NCBI RefSeq assembly: GCF_900187455.1
Contig: NZ_FYDX01000015.1
Span: 143,367 to 207,366, forward strand
Source of the DNA: Pseudomonas sp. Irchel 3E13
GTDB taxonomy: Bacteria > Pseudomonadota > Gammaproteobacteria > Pseudomonadales > Pseudomonadaceae
Reading direction: 5' to 3'
DNA length: 64,000 bases
Positions 38,495-47,153 of this stretch are shown here, in pieces. Position numbers and translations under genes: made by a program. The notes below the pieces were generated by a model. The model saw only the letters and a program-made list of their open reading frames with translations, was not told the origin of the DNA and made no database searches. Numbering within the stretch: position 1 is the stretch's first letter; every line of letters starts with the position of its first letter.

Positions 38495-39451
38495 TCAGTT
38501 GGAGAGCAGGCGGACGATGCGCACCAGCGCCGGCGCACCCATCATCGCGATGATCGGCGGCAGGATCAGGGTCATCAGCGGCACGCTGAGCTGGGCCGGG
38601 AGTTTGCCGGCGCGCTCTTCCAGGGTCAGGATCAGGGTCTTGCGGCTCTCGTCGGAAATCGTCCGCAGCGCCTGCGACAGCGGTGTGCCATAGCGCTCGG
38701 CCTGGATCAGGGTCGAGACCATGCTGTCGATGCCGCTCACGCCGGTGCGTTCGGCGAGGTTGAGCAAGGCCCGCGGACGGTCGGCGAGGATCTGCAGTTC
38801 GGCGCAGGTGTAGCGCAACTCGTCGGCCATCTCCGTCGCCGACAGCGCCAGCTCCTTGGCCACCACTTGCAGCACGCGGCCCAGCGGCAGGCCGGCCTCG
38901 GCGCAGATCACCATCAGGTCGAGGGCATCCGGCAGGCTGCGGGCCAGCCGTCCGCCGCGGCGGGCGGCGCGCCATTTCAGCCAGAGTTCGGGGATCAGCC
39001 CGCCGACGAACAACGCCACCAGCGCCGCGGTGACGCCGTTGAGGCCGAGGCGCTTGCCCGGTTCCAGCAGCATCATCACCAGCGCCACCAGCAGCAGGCC
39101 GAGCAGGTACTTGCCGGCGATCAGCAGGCCGAGGGCCTCGCGTTGGCGCAGGCCGGCCATGGCCAGCAGAACGGCGAGCTTGTCGCGGTCACGCGGGCTG
39201 CCGGCGGCCTGTTCGCCAACCCGGGCCACGGCTTGCAGCACGGCGAGCAGGCGCGGCGGCACTTGCAGGCCCTGGTCGCGGAGGATGTCGGCGCGGTCGC
39301 TGGTCGGGGCGCCGGCCGGGCGCCGGTTGAGGCGCTCGTGCAGCACCGGCTGGCGCTGCTGGCGGTACAGGCCGATCAGGCCGACGCCAAGGCCACAGCA
39401 GAGCAGGCCGAGCGCGGCCTGGACGAACGGATCCTGGAGCAAGCTGTTCAT
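38495..39451 (-). CDS. tadC: Tad pilus inner-membrane platform protein TadC
   Basis: 318 residues with the type II secretion F domain: 'LARSLPDALDLMVICAEAGL' leads into the cytoplasmic helical bundle, with membrane helices near residues 10-30, 105-150 and the C-terminus. It pairs with TadB to form the platform on which the TadA ATPase acts. The 4-nt overlap with tadB (39448-39451) indicates coupled translation. Confidence 0.92.
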   Translation of the reverse strand: MNSLLQDPFVQAALGLLCCGLGVGLIGLYRQQRQPVLHERLNRRPAGAPTSDRADILRDQGLQVPPRLLAVLQAVARVGEQAAGSPRDRDKLAVLLAMAGLRQREALGLLIAGKYLLGLLLVALVMMLLEPGKRLGLNGVTAALVALFVGGLIPELWLKWRAARRGGRLARSLPDALDLMVICAEAGLPLGRVLQVVAKELALSATEMADELRYTCAELQILADRPRALLNLAERTGVSGIDSMVSTLIQAERYGTPLSQALRTISDESRKTLILTLEERAGKLPAQLSVPLMTLILPPIIAMMGAPALVRIVRLLSN

Positions 39452-40440
39452 GCGATCTTCCGTACCATCAGGTGGGTGATGACCAGGCCCAGCGTCACGC
39501 TGCCGAAGGCGTAGAACAGCACGTTGTTGCCGGTCGGGTCGTTGAGCAGGAACTGGAAGTCGCGCGGCGAGTTCAGGTACATGTAGCCCAGCGCGCAGGG
39601 CACCAGCGCCGCGACGATCTTGGCCGAGGCGCGGGCCTCGGAGGTCTTGGCCTGGACCTTCAGGTGCAGCTCCTGGCGCTCGCGCAGGGTCGCCGACAGC
39701 CGGTCGAGGGTTTCGCCGAGGCGCCCGCCAGCTTCCTGGTTGATGATCAGGATCACCGCGAAGAAGCGGTATTCATTGAGCGGAATGCGGTTGGCCGAGT
39801 CCTGCATCACCTGGCGGAGCGGCAGACCGAGGCGCAGCCAGTTGTCGATCTCGGCGAACTCCACCGACAGCGGCCCGCTGATGTTCTGCGCGACCAGGGT
39901 GAAGGCGTTGCTCACCGGCACCCCGGCGCGGGCCGCGCGGGTGATTGCGTCGATCGCCTGCGGCAGGCTCAGCTTGAGGTCGTGCAGGTAGCGGTTCATC
40001 GCGTTGCGATAGACCACCGTGGCGACGCCGACGAAAGTCAGTCCGGCCAGCAGGCTGCCGTACAGCCACGGCCAGGGCATCTGCCGCCCCAGCACCACGC
40101 CGACGATCAGGCTGGCGACGGCCAGCAGGCCGAGGCGTGAACGCAGCGTGCCGTGCCAGCCGAGGCTGCGGCTGCCCAGCCACAGGCGCCCGAGCGGCGC
40201 GCCCAGTAGCGGCCAGCGGGTGCAGGCCGGAGCATCCTGGTCGCGCAGCAGGTCGGGGCTGTGTTCCAGGGCCAGGGCCGCGCCCGGGTGCGCCGCGACG
40301 AAGCCGGCCTTGAGCGCCGTCAACCGCTCGGCCTGGGCCTCGGCGCGCTGGCGCTTGCGGCTCAGGCTACGGACCGCGAAGAAGCCCAGCAGCACGCAGA
40401 GGAACACCAGCAGGGTGAACAGATCGAGCAGCGCGTCCAT
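39448..40440 (-). CDS. tadB: Tad pilus inner-membrane platform protein TadB
   Basis: 330 residues with a T2SSF domain: 'LPQAIDAITRAARAGVPVSN' and 'FFAVILIINQEAGGRLGETL' are the conserved helical bundle blocks, flanked by about four membrane helices. Its start is directly after the tadA stop (40440/40441) and it overlaps tadC by 4 nt. With TadC it anchors the assembly motor in the inner membrane. Confidence 0.92.
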   Translation of the reverse strand: MDALLDLFTLLVFLCVLLGFFAVRSLSRKRQRAEAQAERLTALKAGFVAAHPGAALALEHSPDLLRDQDAPACTRWPLLGAPLGRLWLGSRSLGWHGTLRSRLGLLAVASLIVGVVLGRQMPWPWLYGSLLAGLTFVGVATVVYRNAMNRYLHDLKLSLPQAIDAITRAARAGVPVSNAFTLVAQNISGPLSVEFAEIDNWLRLGLPLRQVMQDSANRIPLNEYRFFAVILIINQEAGGRLGETLDRLSATLRERQELHLKVQAKTSEARASAKIVAALVPCALGYMYLNSPRDFQFLLNDPTGNNVLFYAFGSVTLGLVITHLMVRKIA

Positions 40441-41811
40441 TCACTGGCCTCCCGTGAACAGGTGGGCGTGCCGGGTATAGAACTGCGGGCGCTGGCCGCT
40501 GGCGTTGAACTGGCCGACCAGGCGTCCGTCGGCATCCACGCTGCTGGTGGTGAAACCGTACAGCTCCTGGGTCTGGATCACGTCGTTCTCCATGCCGCAG
40601 ACCTCGGTGATGGAGACGATGCGGCGGCCACCGTCGCGCATGCGCTCGACCTGGACGATCAGGTTCACCGCACTGGCGATCTGTCGGCGGATGGCTTCCA
40701 GCGGCAGTTGCATGCCCGCCATCATCACCATGTTTTCCAGGCGCATGATGGCGTCCCGCGGGGTGTTGGCGTGGACGGTGCACAGCGAGCCGTCGTGGCC
40801 GGTGTTCATCGCCTGGAGCATGTCGAAGCTTTCGCCGCCGCGCACCTCGCCGAGGATGATGCGGTCCGGGCGCATGCGCAGGGCGTTGCGCACCAGGTCG
40901 CGCTGGTCGACCTTGCCGGTGCCTTCGGCGCTGACCGGACGGGTTTCCAGGCGCACCACATGACGCTGTTGCAGTTGCAGTTCGGCGGCGTCCTCGATGG
41001 TGATGACCCGGTCCTCGTCGCTGATGTTCTGCGACAGGGCGTTGAGCAGGGTGGTTTTGCCCGCGCCGGTGCCGCCGGAGACGACGATGTTGAGCTTGGC
41101 GAGCATGCCGCGCTTGAGCACCTCGGCCATCTCGAAGGACAGCGCGCCGCGTTCGGCGAGGATGTCCAGGGACATGTTGCGGCGCATGAACTTACGGATC
41201 GAGATGGTGGTGCCGTCGATCGCCAGCGGGTAGGTGATGACGTTCACCCGGCTGCCGTCGGCCAGCCGCGCATCGACCATCGGGTGCGCTTCGTCGATGC
41301 GCCGGCCCACCGCCGCGGCGATGCGCTGGGCGGTGTTGAACACGTGCTCTTCGTCGATGAAGGTGATCGGCGACAGTTCCAGCTTGCCGTAGCGCTCGAC
41401 GAATACCTGGCCGGCGCCGTTGACCAGAATGTCGTTCACCGAGTCGTCGCCCAGCAGCGGCTGGATCGGGCCGATGCCGACCATCTCGTTGAGCATTTCC
41501 TCGCCGACCGCCTGTTCCTCCTGGCGGGACAACTGCAGGCGGCTGTCGTCGCAGATCTTGCGGATCACCGCCTCGACCTGCTGGCGCAGGGCATCGCGGC
41601 CAAGGGCGGCGGCTTTCAGCGGGTCGATCTGGTCGTAAAGCTGGTTACGGATCAGCCGGCGGTTCTGGGTGCCGAGGGTGTCCACCGGGCGGGCGGGCGC
41701 CGCGCGTTGCACCGAGGTCGGCTCGGTGCTGGCGCGGCTGTTGTGGGGCGGCGCGGGCACGTCGCTGACGGCGACCGCGGCGAGGTTCTTTTTCGGGTGT
41801 CGGATGATCAT
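40441..41811 (-). CDS. tadA: Tad pilus assembly/retraction ATPase TadA (CpaF)
   Basis: Cytoplasmic secretion ATPase of 456 residues, CpaF branch. The Walker A motif 'GGTGAGKT' is at 246-253. Later come the Asp box 'ITIEDAAELQL', Walker B 'RPDRIILGEVRGGE' and the His box 'SLCTVHANTPRDA'. The N-terminal domain shows the usual 'NDILVNGAGQVFVER'. It powers Flp pilin polymerisation and retraction. It sits between tadZ and tadB with 16 and 0 nt gaps. Confidence 0.95.
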   Translation of the reverse strand: MIIRHPKKNLAAVAVSDVPAPPHNSRASTEPTSVQRAAPARPVDTLGTQNRRLIRNQLYDQIDPLKAAALGRDALRQQVEAVIRKICDDSRLQLSRQEEQAVGEEMLNEMVGIGPIQPLLGDDSVNDILVNGAGQVFVERYGKLELSPITFIDEEHVFNTAQRIAAAVGRRIDEAHPMVDARLADGSRVNVITYPLAIDGTTISIRKFMRRNMSLDILAERGALSFEMAEVLKRGMLAKLNIVVSGGTGAGKTTLLNALSQNISDEDRVITIEDAAELQLQQRHVVRLETRPVSAEGTGKVDQRDLVRNALRMRPDRIILGEVRGGESFDMLQAMNTGHDGSLCTVHANTPRDAIMRLENMVMMAGMQLPLEAIRRQIASAVNLIVQVERMRDGGRRIVSITEVCGMENDVIQTQELYGFTTSSVDADGRLVGQFNASGQRPQFYTRHAHLFTGGQ

Positions 41812-41827
41812 CGGCCGGTTCCTCGCT

Positions 41828-43063
41828 TCAGGCGGCGCGACGGCCGCGGCCCAGGGCCTGGCGCAGACGCAGGATCAGATTGCCGCTGACGGCCGGGGCG
41901 CTGCTCGGCGTGCGTCCGCAGGCCAGGTCGGCGAGGTCTAGCAGGGCCTGTTGCAAGGCCGGGGCGCGCGCGGTCTGCAGCGGGCCGGCGAGCAGGCTGT
42001 CGGCGATCACGCTGCCGGCGTGGGGCAGCACCAGGTCGACTTTGTGCCCGACGAAATCCTCGAACTGCTGACGCTCTACCAGGTCCAGGTGGCCCGGCCG
42101 CACCGGGTTGCCCACCAGCAGCAGGCGCTGGCCGTTGCTCTCGTCGCCGATCTCGCGCAGCAGACGCAGGCAGTTGCGTGCGTCCTGCACGCTGAAGTCG
42201 CAGAGCAGGATGCGCGTGTCGGCATGCTCCAGCACTTCCAGGGCGCCGTGGCAGCGGCCGCTGGGCAAGTCCCAGATCACTTGGTTGAACAGTTGGCAGA
42301 GGCTGGCGCCGAGGTTCAGCAGGTGTTCGCCGCTGAAACTGTCGGCGGCGCGCAGGTCGGGTTGCTGGCCGAGCAGGTAGAGGCGTTCGTCGATTCGCGC
42401 CAGGGCCCGTTCGAGGAAGCGTGAGTCGATCTGCGCGGTGTTCAGCGCGGCGGCGAGGCCGGCGTCGCCGTCATGCCCGAGCAGCAGCGCCTGGTCGCCG
42501 TGACCGCGGTCGAAATCCACCACCGCGCTGCTGCTGTGACGCTGGCTGGCGAGCAACTGGCCGAGGCCGGCGACCACCGTGCTGGTGCCGCGGCCACCGC
42601 TGACGCCGGTGATGGCGATGGTGCGGCCGGTGCGGCTGCCGGGGCGCAGGCTGTCATGCGGATCGCGGGCGCGGCGCAGGGTGTTGGCGAACTGGTCGAG
42701 GGGCACCGGTTTGCACAGGTAATCCTGCACGCCGCTGTGCAGCAGCGCGCGGTAGAGGTTCAGGTCGTGGGTGCTGCCCAGGGCGATCAAGCGGCAGTCC
42801 GGCGGACAGACTTGGGCCAGCTCGGCCACCGCTTGCAGCGGCGAGGCCTGGCCGTCGAGATCGACCACCAGCACTTCGGGCGCCGCCTGCTCGCGGCAGC
42901 CGGCCAGCGCCGCGGCGAAACCGCCGGCGCGGGCCAGTTGCGCCGGCAGGCCGAGGCGTTGCAGGTACTGGCCGAACAGTTCGGCGTCGGCGGCACTGGC
43001 GGCGTATAGCAGCACCGGTGGCACGTCGTTGCCGGGCGGGGTGACTCGCGTGGTGTCGTTCAT
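41828..43063 (-). CDS. tadZ: TadZ/CpaE pilus localisation protein
   Basis: 411 residues: an N-terminal receiver-like domain (about 15-135) with Asp68 near the phosphoacceptor position, then a MinD/ParA-like domain. The P-loop reads 'GVSGGRGTST' at 153-162, lacking the usual lysines of a ParA Walker A, so nucleotide hydrolysis may be weak, as reported for some TadZ proteins. It localises the Tad machine at the cell pole. It lies between rcpB (13-nt gap) and tadA. Confidence 0.88.
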   Translation of the reverse strand: MNDTTRVTPPGNDVPPVLLYAASAADAELFGQYLQRLGLPAQLARAGGFAAALAGCREQAAPEVLVVDLDGQASPLQAVAELAQVCPPDCRLIALGSTHDLNLYRALLHSGVQDYLCKPVPLDQFANTLRRARDPHDSLRPGSRTGRTIAITGVSGGRGTSTVVAGLGQLLASQRHSSSAVVDFDRGHGDQALLLGHDGDAGLAAALNTAQIDSRFLERALARIDERLYLLGQQPDLRAADSFSGEHLLNLGASLCQLFNQVIWDLPSGRCHGALEVLEHADTRILLCDFSVQDARNCLRLLREIGDESNGQRLLLVGNPVRPGHLDLVERQQFEDFVGHKVDLVLPHAGSVIADSLLAGPLQTARAPALQQALLDLADLACGRTPSSAPAVSGNLILRLRQALGRGRRAA

Positions 43064-43076
43064 GGCTCGCTCCCGG

Positions 43077-43721
43077 TCAGTCCTTGTTGAAGTTGATGTC
43101 CAGCAGTTCCACGGTCTCGTGGCGCTGGTAACGCTCGACCGCGTTCACCGCGGCGACGCCGTCGGCGCCCTCGAGGCTTTGCGCGCGGTTGAGGTCGCGC
43201 GGGTCGGCGACCATGCGCGCGATGTTGGCGCGGTTGGCGCAGCCCAGGTCGCCGACGGCGCGGTACGGCTTGACCGCCGAACGGTCCGGGTCGCTGATGG
43301 TGCAATCGGGGATCTGCGCCACCAGTGCTTCGGACACCACCTGCAGGTCGGCGCCCTGGGCCTTGTCCAACTGGGTCGGCGCGACGATCACCTGGCGGGC
43401 GCCGAGCTGGGTCAGCACCTCGCCGAGGCGTTTGGCGACCTGTTCGCCGGCCGGGGTGGACGGGCGCAGGGTCAGGGTCTGCTGGCTGATGCGGCCCTGG
43501 CGGGCGAGCAGGGTGTTGAGGTCGGCCAGCGACTCGCGGCTCATGCCGCCGCCCGCGCTGGCGGTGAGGTGCGCGACCATCGCCGATGGCACGGCGCGGA
43601 TCGGCGCCTGCGGGCTTTGCGGGGCGTAGAGGGCGATACGTTGGTCGTTGACGCTGCGGTCGCAGGCGCCCAGCAACAGCGCGAGGGACAGGGCGACGAA
43701 CAGGGGTTTGGCGGCGTGCAT
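43077..43721 (-). CDS. cpaD: CpaD/RcpB-like pilus assembly lipoprotein
   Basis: 214 residues with lipobox 'LLLGAC' near residue 20 and the CpaD family ending 'DLGCANRANIARMVADPRDL', which includes two conserved Cys/Asn positions. Outer-membrane or periplasmic accessory of the secretin. The P. aeruginosa PAO1 Tad locus, as I recall it, lacks this gene at this place, so the operon is of the fuller, Caulobacter-like type. Confidence 0.85.
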   Translation of the reverse strand: MHAAKPLFVALSLALLLGACDRSVNDQRIALYAPQSPQAPIRAVPSAMVAHLTASAGGGMSRESLADLNTLLARQGRISQQTLTLRPSTPAGEQVAKRLGEVLTQLGARQVIVAPTQLDKAQGADLQVVSEALVAQIPDCTISDPDRSAVKPYRAVGDLGCANRANIARMVADPRDLNRAQSLEGADGVAAVNAVERYQRHETVELLDINFNKD

Positions 43722-43738
43722 GCGAAGTGCTCCGAAAC

Positions 43739-45274
43739 TTAGTACAGGTAGCCGGCGGACGCCTGGGCGGGCAGTTGCGAGTCCAGGGTGCGCAGGCCGC
43801 GGCCCGGGGTTTGCAGGTCACCCGGGTTGGTGGGCTCGACGACGTAGGCGGTGGCGATGATCACCAGTTCCGTATCGGCCTGGCTGGAGGTGTGGGTCTC
43901 GAACAGGCGGCCAAGACCGGGGACGCTGCTCAGGCCGGGAACGCCGCTGACCTGCTGGGCGCTGTTGCTGCGCAGCATGCCGGCGAGGGCGAAGCTCTGG
44001 CCGCTGGCGAGTTCCACCGTGGTGTCGGCGCGGCGCACCTTGAACGCGGGAATCACGTTGCCTTGCAGCTCCACCGCGCCTTCGTCGGACAGGTCGCTGA
44101 CTTCCGGGGCCACGTGCAGGCTGATGCGGTTGGGCGAAAGCAGGGTCGGGGTCATGCGCATGATCACGCCGTACTGCTTGTACTCGATGGTGATGTTGTT
44201 GTTGGTGGTGATGACGATCGGCACCTCGCCGCCGGCGGCGAAGCCCGCGGTCTCGCCGGACATGGCGGTCAGGTTGGGTTCGGCCAGCACCGTCGCCAGG
44301 CCGTCCTGGGACAGGGCGGTGAGCAGGCCGGAGACGGTGGTCGAGCCATAGCGGTGGAAGCCGCCGGCCACCGCGTTGGTGGCGCTGCCGCCGGCCACCG
44401 CGTTGGTGGCGCTGCCGCCGGTGAACGCGCCGGTGGTGGCGTCGAACAGGCTGCGGGCGTTGCGGAAGAAATAGTTGCCGTCCTTGAGGGTCGCTTCCCA
44501 GTTCAGGCCCAACTCGGAGCTGAGACTGCGGGAGACTTCAACGATGCGCACGCTGAGGTTTACCTGGGCCGACAGCTCGACCTTGAGCTGGTTGATCACC
44601 CGCGGCCCGTCGCTGCCGGCGGCGCCGCCACCGTTGGGGCTGCTGCTCGGCGAGCCGAGGTAGGCCTCGACCGCGCTGATCACCTGGCGCGCCTGCTGCG
44701 GCGTGCGGACATTGCCGCGCACCACCAGGCCCTTGGCCGAGGACGGGCCGAAGTCGACCTTGGCCCCCGGCACTTCGGCGCTGATCTGTTTGCTCAGGGC
44801 CTCCAGGTCGTAGTCGGCGACCACCCGGATCGCGGCGATCACCTGGTCCTGCGCATCGAGGGCGTAGAGCGTGGTGGCGCCGGCGCTTTCGGCGAAGACG
44901 AAGACGCTGCCGGGGGTCGGCACCTGGTAGCTGGCGATCTTCGGATCGGCCACCAGCACTTTGCTCGCCGCCTTGGGCAGTTGCAGCAACCGGCCCTGTT
45001 TCAGCAGCAGGTGCAGGTCGCGGGTTTCGCGGACTTCGGTCAGGGTTGCCGGCAGGCGTGGCGCGGCGGCTTTGGGGGCCGGCGCGACGGGGTATTCGGC
45101 CTCGCTGGCGTAGGCTTCGGGGTCCACCGGCTGGGCCACTTCTTCATATTGCGGCGGCAGTTCCAGGGGCGGGTCGAGGACCACGACCTCGGCGCGCAAC
45201 GGCAGGGCGCAGAACAAACCGAGGCCCAGCGCGCAGGACAGCGACAGGGGGGAGCAGGCAGGGGCGAACTTCAT
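43739..45274 (-). CDS. rcpA: Tad secretin RcpA (CpaC)
   Basis: Outer-membrane secretin of 511 residues. A signal peptide runs to about residue 28 ('LFCALPLRA'), followed by a BON/N-domain region and the secretin core ('AGEVPIVITTNNNITIEYKQ'-like segment, then 'LSPNRISLHVAPEVSDL' and 'GLSSVPGLGRLFE'). It forms the pore for the Flp pilus. A 27-bp tandem duplication (44361-44414) doubles a nine-residue stretch, 'GSATNAVAG', just before the core. 17 nt precede cpaD. Confidence 0.93.
   Translation of the reverse strand: MKFAPACSPLSLSCALGLGLFCALPLRAEVVVLDPPLELPPQYEEVAQPVDPEAYASEAEYPVAPAPKAAAPRLPATLTEVRETRDLHLLLKQGRLLQLPKAASKVLVADPKIASYQVPTPGSVFVFAESAGATTLYALDAQDQVIAAIRVVADYDLEALSKQISAEVPGAKVDFGPSSAKGLVVRGNVRTPQQARQVISAVEAYLGSPSSSPNGGGAAGSDGPRVINQLKVELSAQVNLSVRIVEVSRSLSSELGLNWEATLKDGNYFFRNARSLFDATTGAFTGGSATNAVAGGSATNAVAGGFHRYGSTTVSGLLTALSQDGLATVLAEPNLTAMSGETAGFAAGGEVPIVITTNNNITIEYKQYGVIMRMTPTLLSPNRISLHVAPEVSDLSDEGAVELQGNVIPAFKVRRADTTVELASGQSFALAGMLRSNSAQQVSGVPGLSSVPGLGRLFETHTSSQADTELVIIATAYVVEPTNPGDLQTPGRGLRTLDSQLPAQASAGYLY
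44361..44414 (-). repeat. Perfect 27-bp tandem duplication inside rcpA
   Basis: Two identical adjacent 27-bp units starting 'ccgccggccaccgcgttgg' encode two copies of a nine-residue Ala/Gly-rich loop in the secretin. In frame, so function can be kept; copy number may vary among strains. Confidence 0.9.
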
Positions 45275-45340
45275 CGTCAGGAATTCCGGAAAGGCCAGTC
45301 AATGCCCGCGGCGCGGGCACGGTCGGGAGGGTCGGGAGCC

Positions 45341-46252
45341 TCAGTGGCTGGGCGGCACGATCTCGGTGGTGCCGCCGCGATAGAGCATGACCGGGGCCGC
45401 GGCCTTGGCCGGGTAGAGGTCGGTGGTCTGGGCCAGGCGGGTGACCTCGCGGTTGCCGCTGCGGGGCAGGCCGTCGCTCTCTTCGCGGTTGCTGCGCAAG
45501 GCCAGTTGCAACACGCCGATCTCCTTGCTCAGGGACAGGCGCTCGGCCTGGCGCGGCGTGACTTCGACGGTGACGCTGTCGAAGTACGGGTTTTCGTCTT
45601 TCTTGCCTGGCGTGGCCGGGGCCTTGGCGCGGTCGTTGCGCTGGGTCAGGTCACGGGCGCTGCGGTTCAGCGCCAGCACGCGGACGTTGCGCAGCAGGGT
45701 CTGCGCCGCGTAGGGCGGCGGGAAGATCGGCGCGCCAGCGCTGTCGCGGCCTTCGAGGGCTTCCTTGTTCAGCGCCAGGATGATGTCGACGCGGTCACCC
45801 GGGGCGATCAGGCCCTGGCCGGCGGCGACCGCCGAAGTGGGCAGGGTCAGGGCGCGCATGCCGGGAGTCAGCGCGGTGGCCAGAAAGCCCGGTTCGCCGG
45901 GGCGCACCAGGGCGTTGACGAACACCGGCTGGCCTTCAGCGACGGTGCGCCGCACGGTGGCGCCGACCACCAGGCCGAGGTCGTCCTGGCCACGCAGGTA
46001 AACCTGTTCGGCCGGTAGCGCGGCGTCGGTTTCCTGCCAGCGCAGCAGGCTGCTGTCGATGAACTGGCCGGGCTTGAGTTCACGGGTGGCGACCAGCACC
46101 GCCAGTTTGCTCACGGAGACGGGGGCTGCTTCGGCGGGCGCCTTGGCCGCGACGGGCGCGGCGGGCGGAGCGAGCAGGACGCGGGCCAGCAGGGCGGCGC
46201 CGCCAGCCAGGGTCAAAGCGCCTGCCAGCAGGAGGACGGAAGGGGTTTTCAT
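45341..46252 (-). CDS. rcpC: RcpC/CpaB pilus assembly protein
   Basis: 303 residues: one N-terminal membrane helix ('VLLLAGALTLAGGAALLARVLL'-type, about 6-27), a SAF domain ('VATRELKPGQFIDSSLLRW') and the RcpC domain ('LPTSAVAAGQGLIAPGDRVD'). It is thought to link the secretin to peptidoglycan or the inner membrane. 66 nt separate it from rcpA and 14 nt from the prepilin peptidase. Confidence 0.9.
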   Translation of the reverse strand: MKTPSVLLLAGALTLAGGAALLARVLLAPPAAPVAAKAPAEAAPVSVSKLAVLVATRELKPGQFIDSSLLRWQETDAALPAEQVYLRGQDDLGLVVGATVRRTVAEGQPVFVNALVRPGEPGFLATALTPGMRALTLPTSAVAAGQGLIAPGDRVDIILALNKEALEGRDSAGAPIFPPPYAAQTLLRNVRVLALNRSARDLTQRNDRAKAPATPGKKDENPYFDSVTVEVTPRQAERLSLSKEIGVLQLALRSNREESDGLPRSGNREVTRLAQTTDLYPAKAAAPVMLYRGGTTEIVPPSH

Positions 46253-46266
46253 GGTTCAACCGGTCG

Positions 46267-46824
46267 TCAGGAATGAATGGGAAACAGCAGGGTGTAGAAG
46301 CTGCCGGTCGCGATGGCCAGGCCGTAGGGCAGGCCTTGCGGGCGGTCGCTGGTGAGCACCGTGGGCGTGGCGATGGCCAGGCCCGGAAAGCGTGCGCCGA
46401 GGCGTTGCCAGAGCAGCGCGACGATCTGTTCCAGCGGCGTCAGCAGCGGCATTGCCAGGGCGAGGATGCCGCCGGCCAGGGCCGTGACGATCAGGAACGC
46501 CATCTGGTTGCCACCACTCCACAGGCACAGCACGGTCATCAGCTTGACGTCGCCGGCGCCGACCTGGCCCAGGTTGAACAGCATGAAACCCACCGCCAGT
46601 ACCAGCGCCGCGCCGAACAGCGCGCTGCCGGTCTCGTTCAGCAGCGCCTGGCCGGCGAGTGCGCCCCAGGGCCCGAGACCGAGCAGGGCGAACAGCGGCA
46701 AGGCGCACCAGACCAGCAGCAACAGCACCACCAGCAGGTTGTGGATGCGGCGGTAGAGCAGGTCCGAGCAGATCACCCAGCACAGCGCGGGGAGCAGGAC
46801 GACAAGGGCGAAAGTGCTGTTCAT
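46267..46824 (-). CDS. tadV: Prepilin peptidase of the Tad system (TadV/CpaA)
   Basis: Inner-membrane aspartic protease of 185 residues. The two catalytic aspartates are Asp21 in 'CSDLLYRRIHN' and Asp92 in 'GAGDVKLMT' (GxGD motif). Seven or so hydrophobic segments. It cuts Flp and the TadE/F pseudopilins after Gly. Placed just after flp (18-nt gap), unlike P. aeruginosa where FppA lies at the far end of the locus. Confidence 0.9.
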   Translation of the reverse strand: MNSTFALVVLLPALCWVICSDLLYRRIHNLLVVLLLLVWCALPLFALLGLGPWGALAGQALLNETGSALFGAALVLAVGFMLFNLGQVGAGDVKLMTVLCLWSGGNQMAFLIVTALAGGILALAMPLLTPLEQIVALLWQRLGARFPGLAIATPTVLTSDRPQGLPYGLAIATGSFYTLLFPIHS

Positions 46825-46842
46825 CTGGACTGGCTGGCCGGC

Positions 46843-47040
46843 TTATTGCGCGGCGCCACCCTTGTCGCCGTTGATCTGGTTGCCGATGGCGGCGAAGCGG
46901 TCCTTGAGCGCTTTGATGAACACCCCGTCCTCGCCAAAGATGATGCCGATGGCCGCGGCCATGGCGGCGGCGAGGATGCCGTACTCGATGGCGGTCACAC
47001 CGCTTTCGTCGTTGAGGAAGGCGCGGATGCGTGGGGTCAT
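46843..47040 (-). CDS. flp: Flp major pilin
   Basis: 65-residue type IVb pilin. Leader 'MTPRIRAFLNDESG' is cut after Gly14; the mature protein starts 'VTAIEYGILAAAM' with the signature Glu5-Tyr6 pair. A short hydrophilic tail follows the helix. First gene of a 13-gene operon running to 36060 with overlaps or short gaps. Its promoter carries the CTTAAG direct-repeat box. Confidence 0.95.
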   Translation of the reverse strand: MTPRIRAFLNDESGVTAIEYGILAAAMAAAIGIIFGEDGVFIKALKDRFAAIGNQINGDKGGAAQ

Positions 47041-47096
47041 GGCAAGTCTCCGGGAACAGGGTTGGGGGGAGGAAAGGCCCCCGGCGGGGCGTGGCG

Positions 47097-47153
47097 ATAT
47101 TAAGATTTATTCTCAATTGGCGAGCAAGGCGACAACCATTAAGAATGCTTAAC
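47097..47153 (-). promoter_or_regulatory. flp-tad operon promoter with CTTAAG direct-repeat box
   Basis: Minus strand: GTTAAGCATTCTTAAT (47138-47153), 10 nt, TTGCTC as -35 (47122-47127), 17-19 nt, CTTAAT/TAATAT as -10 (about 47097-47104). A Fur-like tgagaat half site (minus strand, about 47110-47116) is in the spacer. The box overlaps the stop codon of the sensor kinase gene. Confidence 0.75.

Noticed and set aside
47100..47114. A second CTTAAG-type box (ttaagatttattctc) in the flp promoter
   Set aside because: Its second half is degenerate and it falls where the -10 of the promoter is expected from the spacing in the other promoters.
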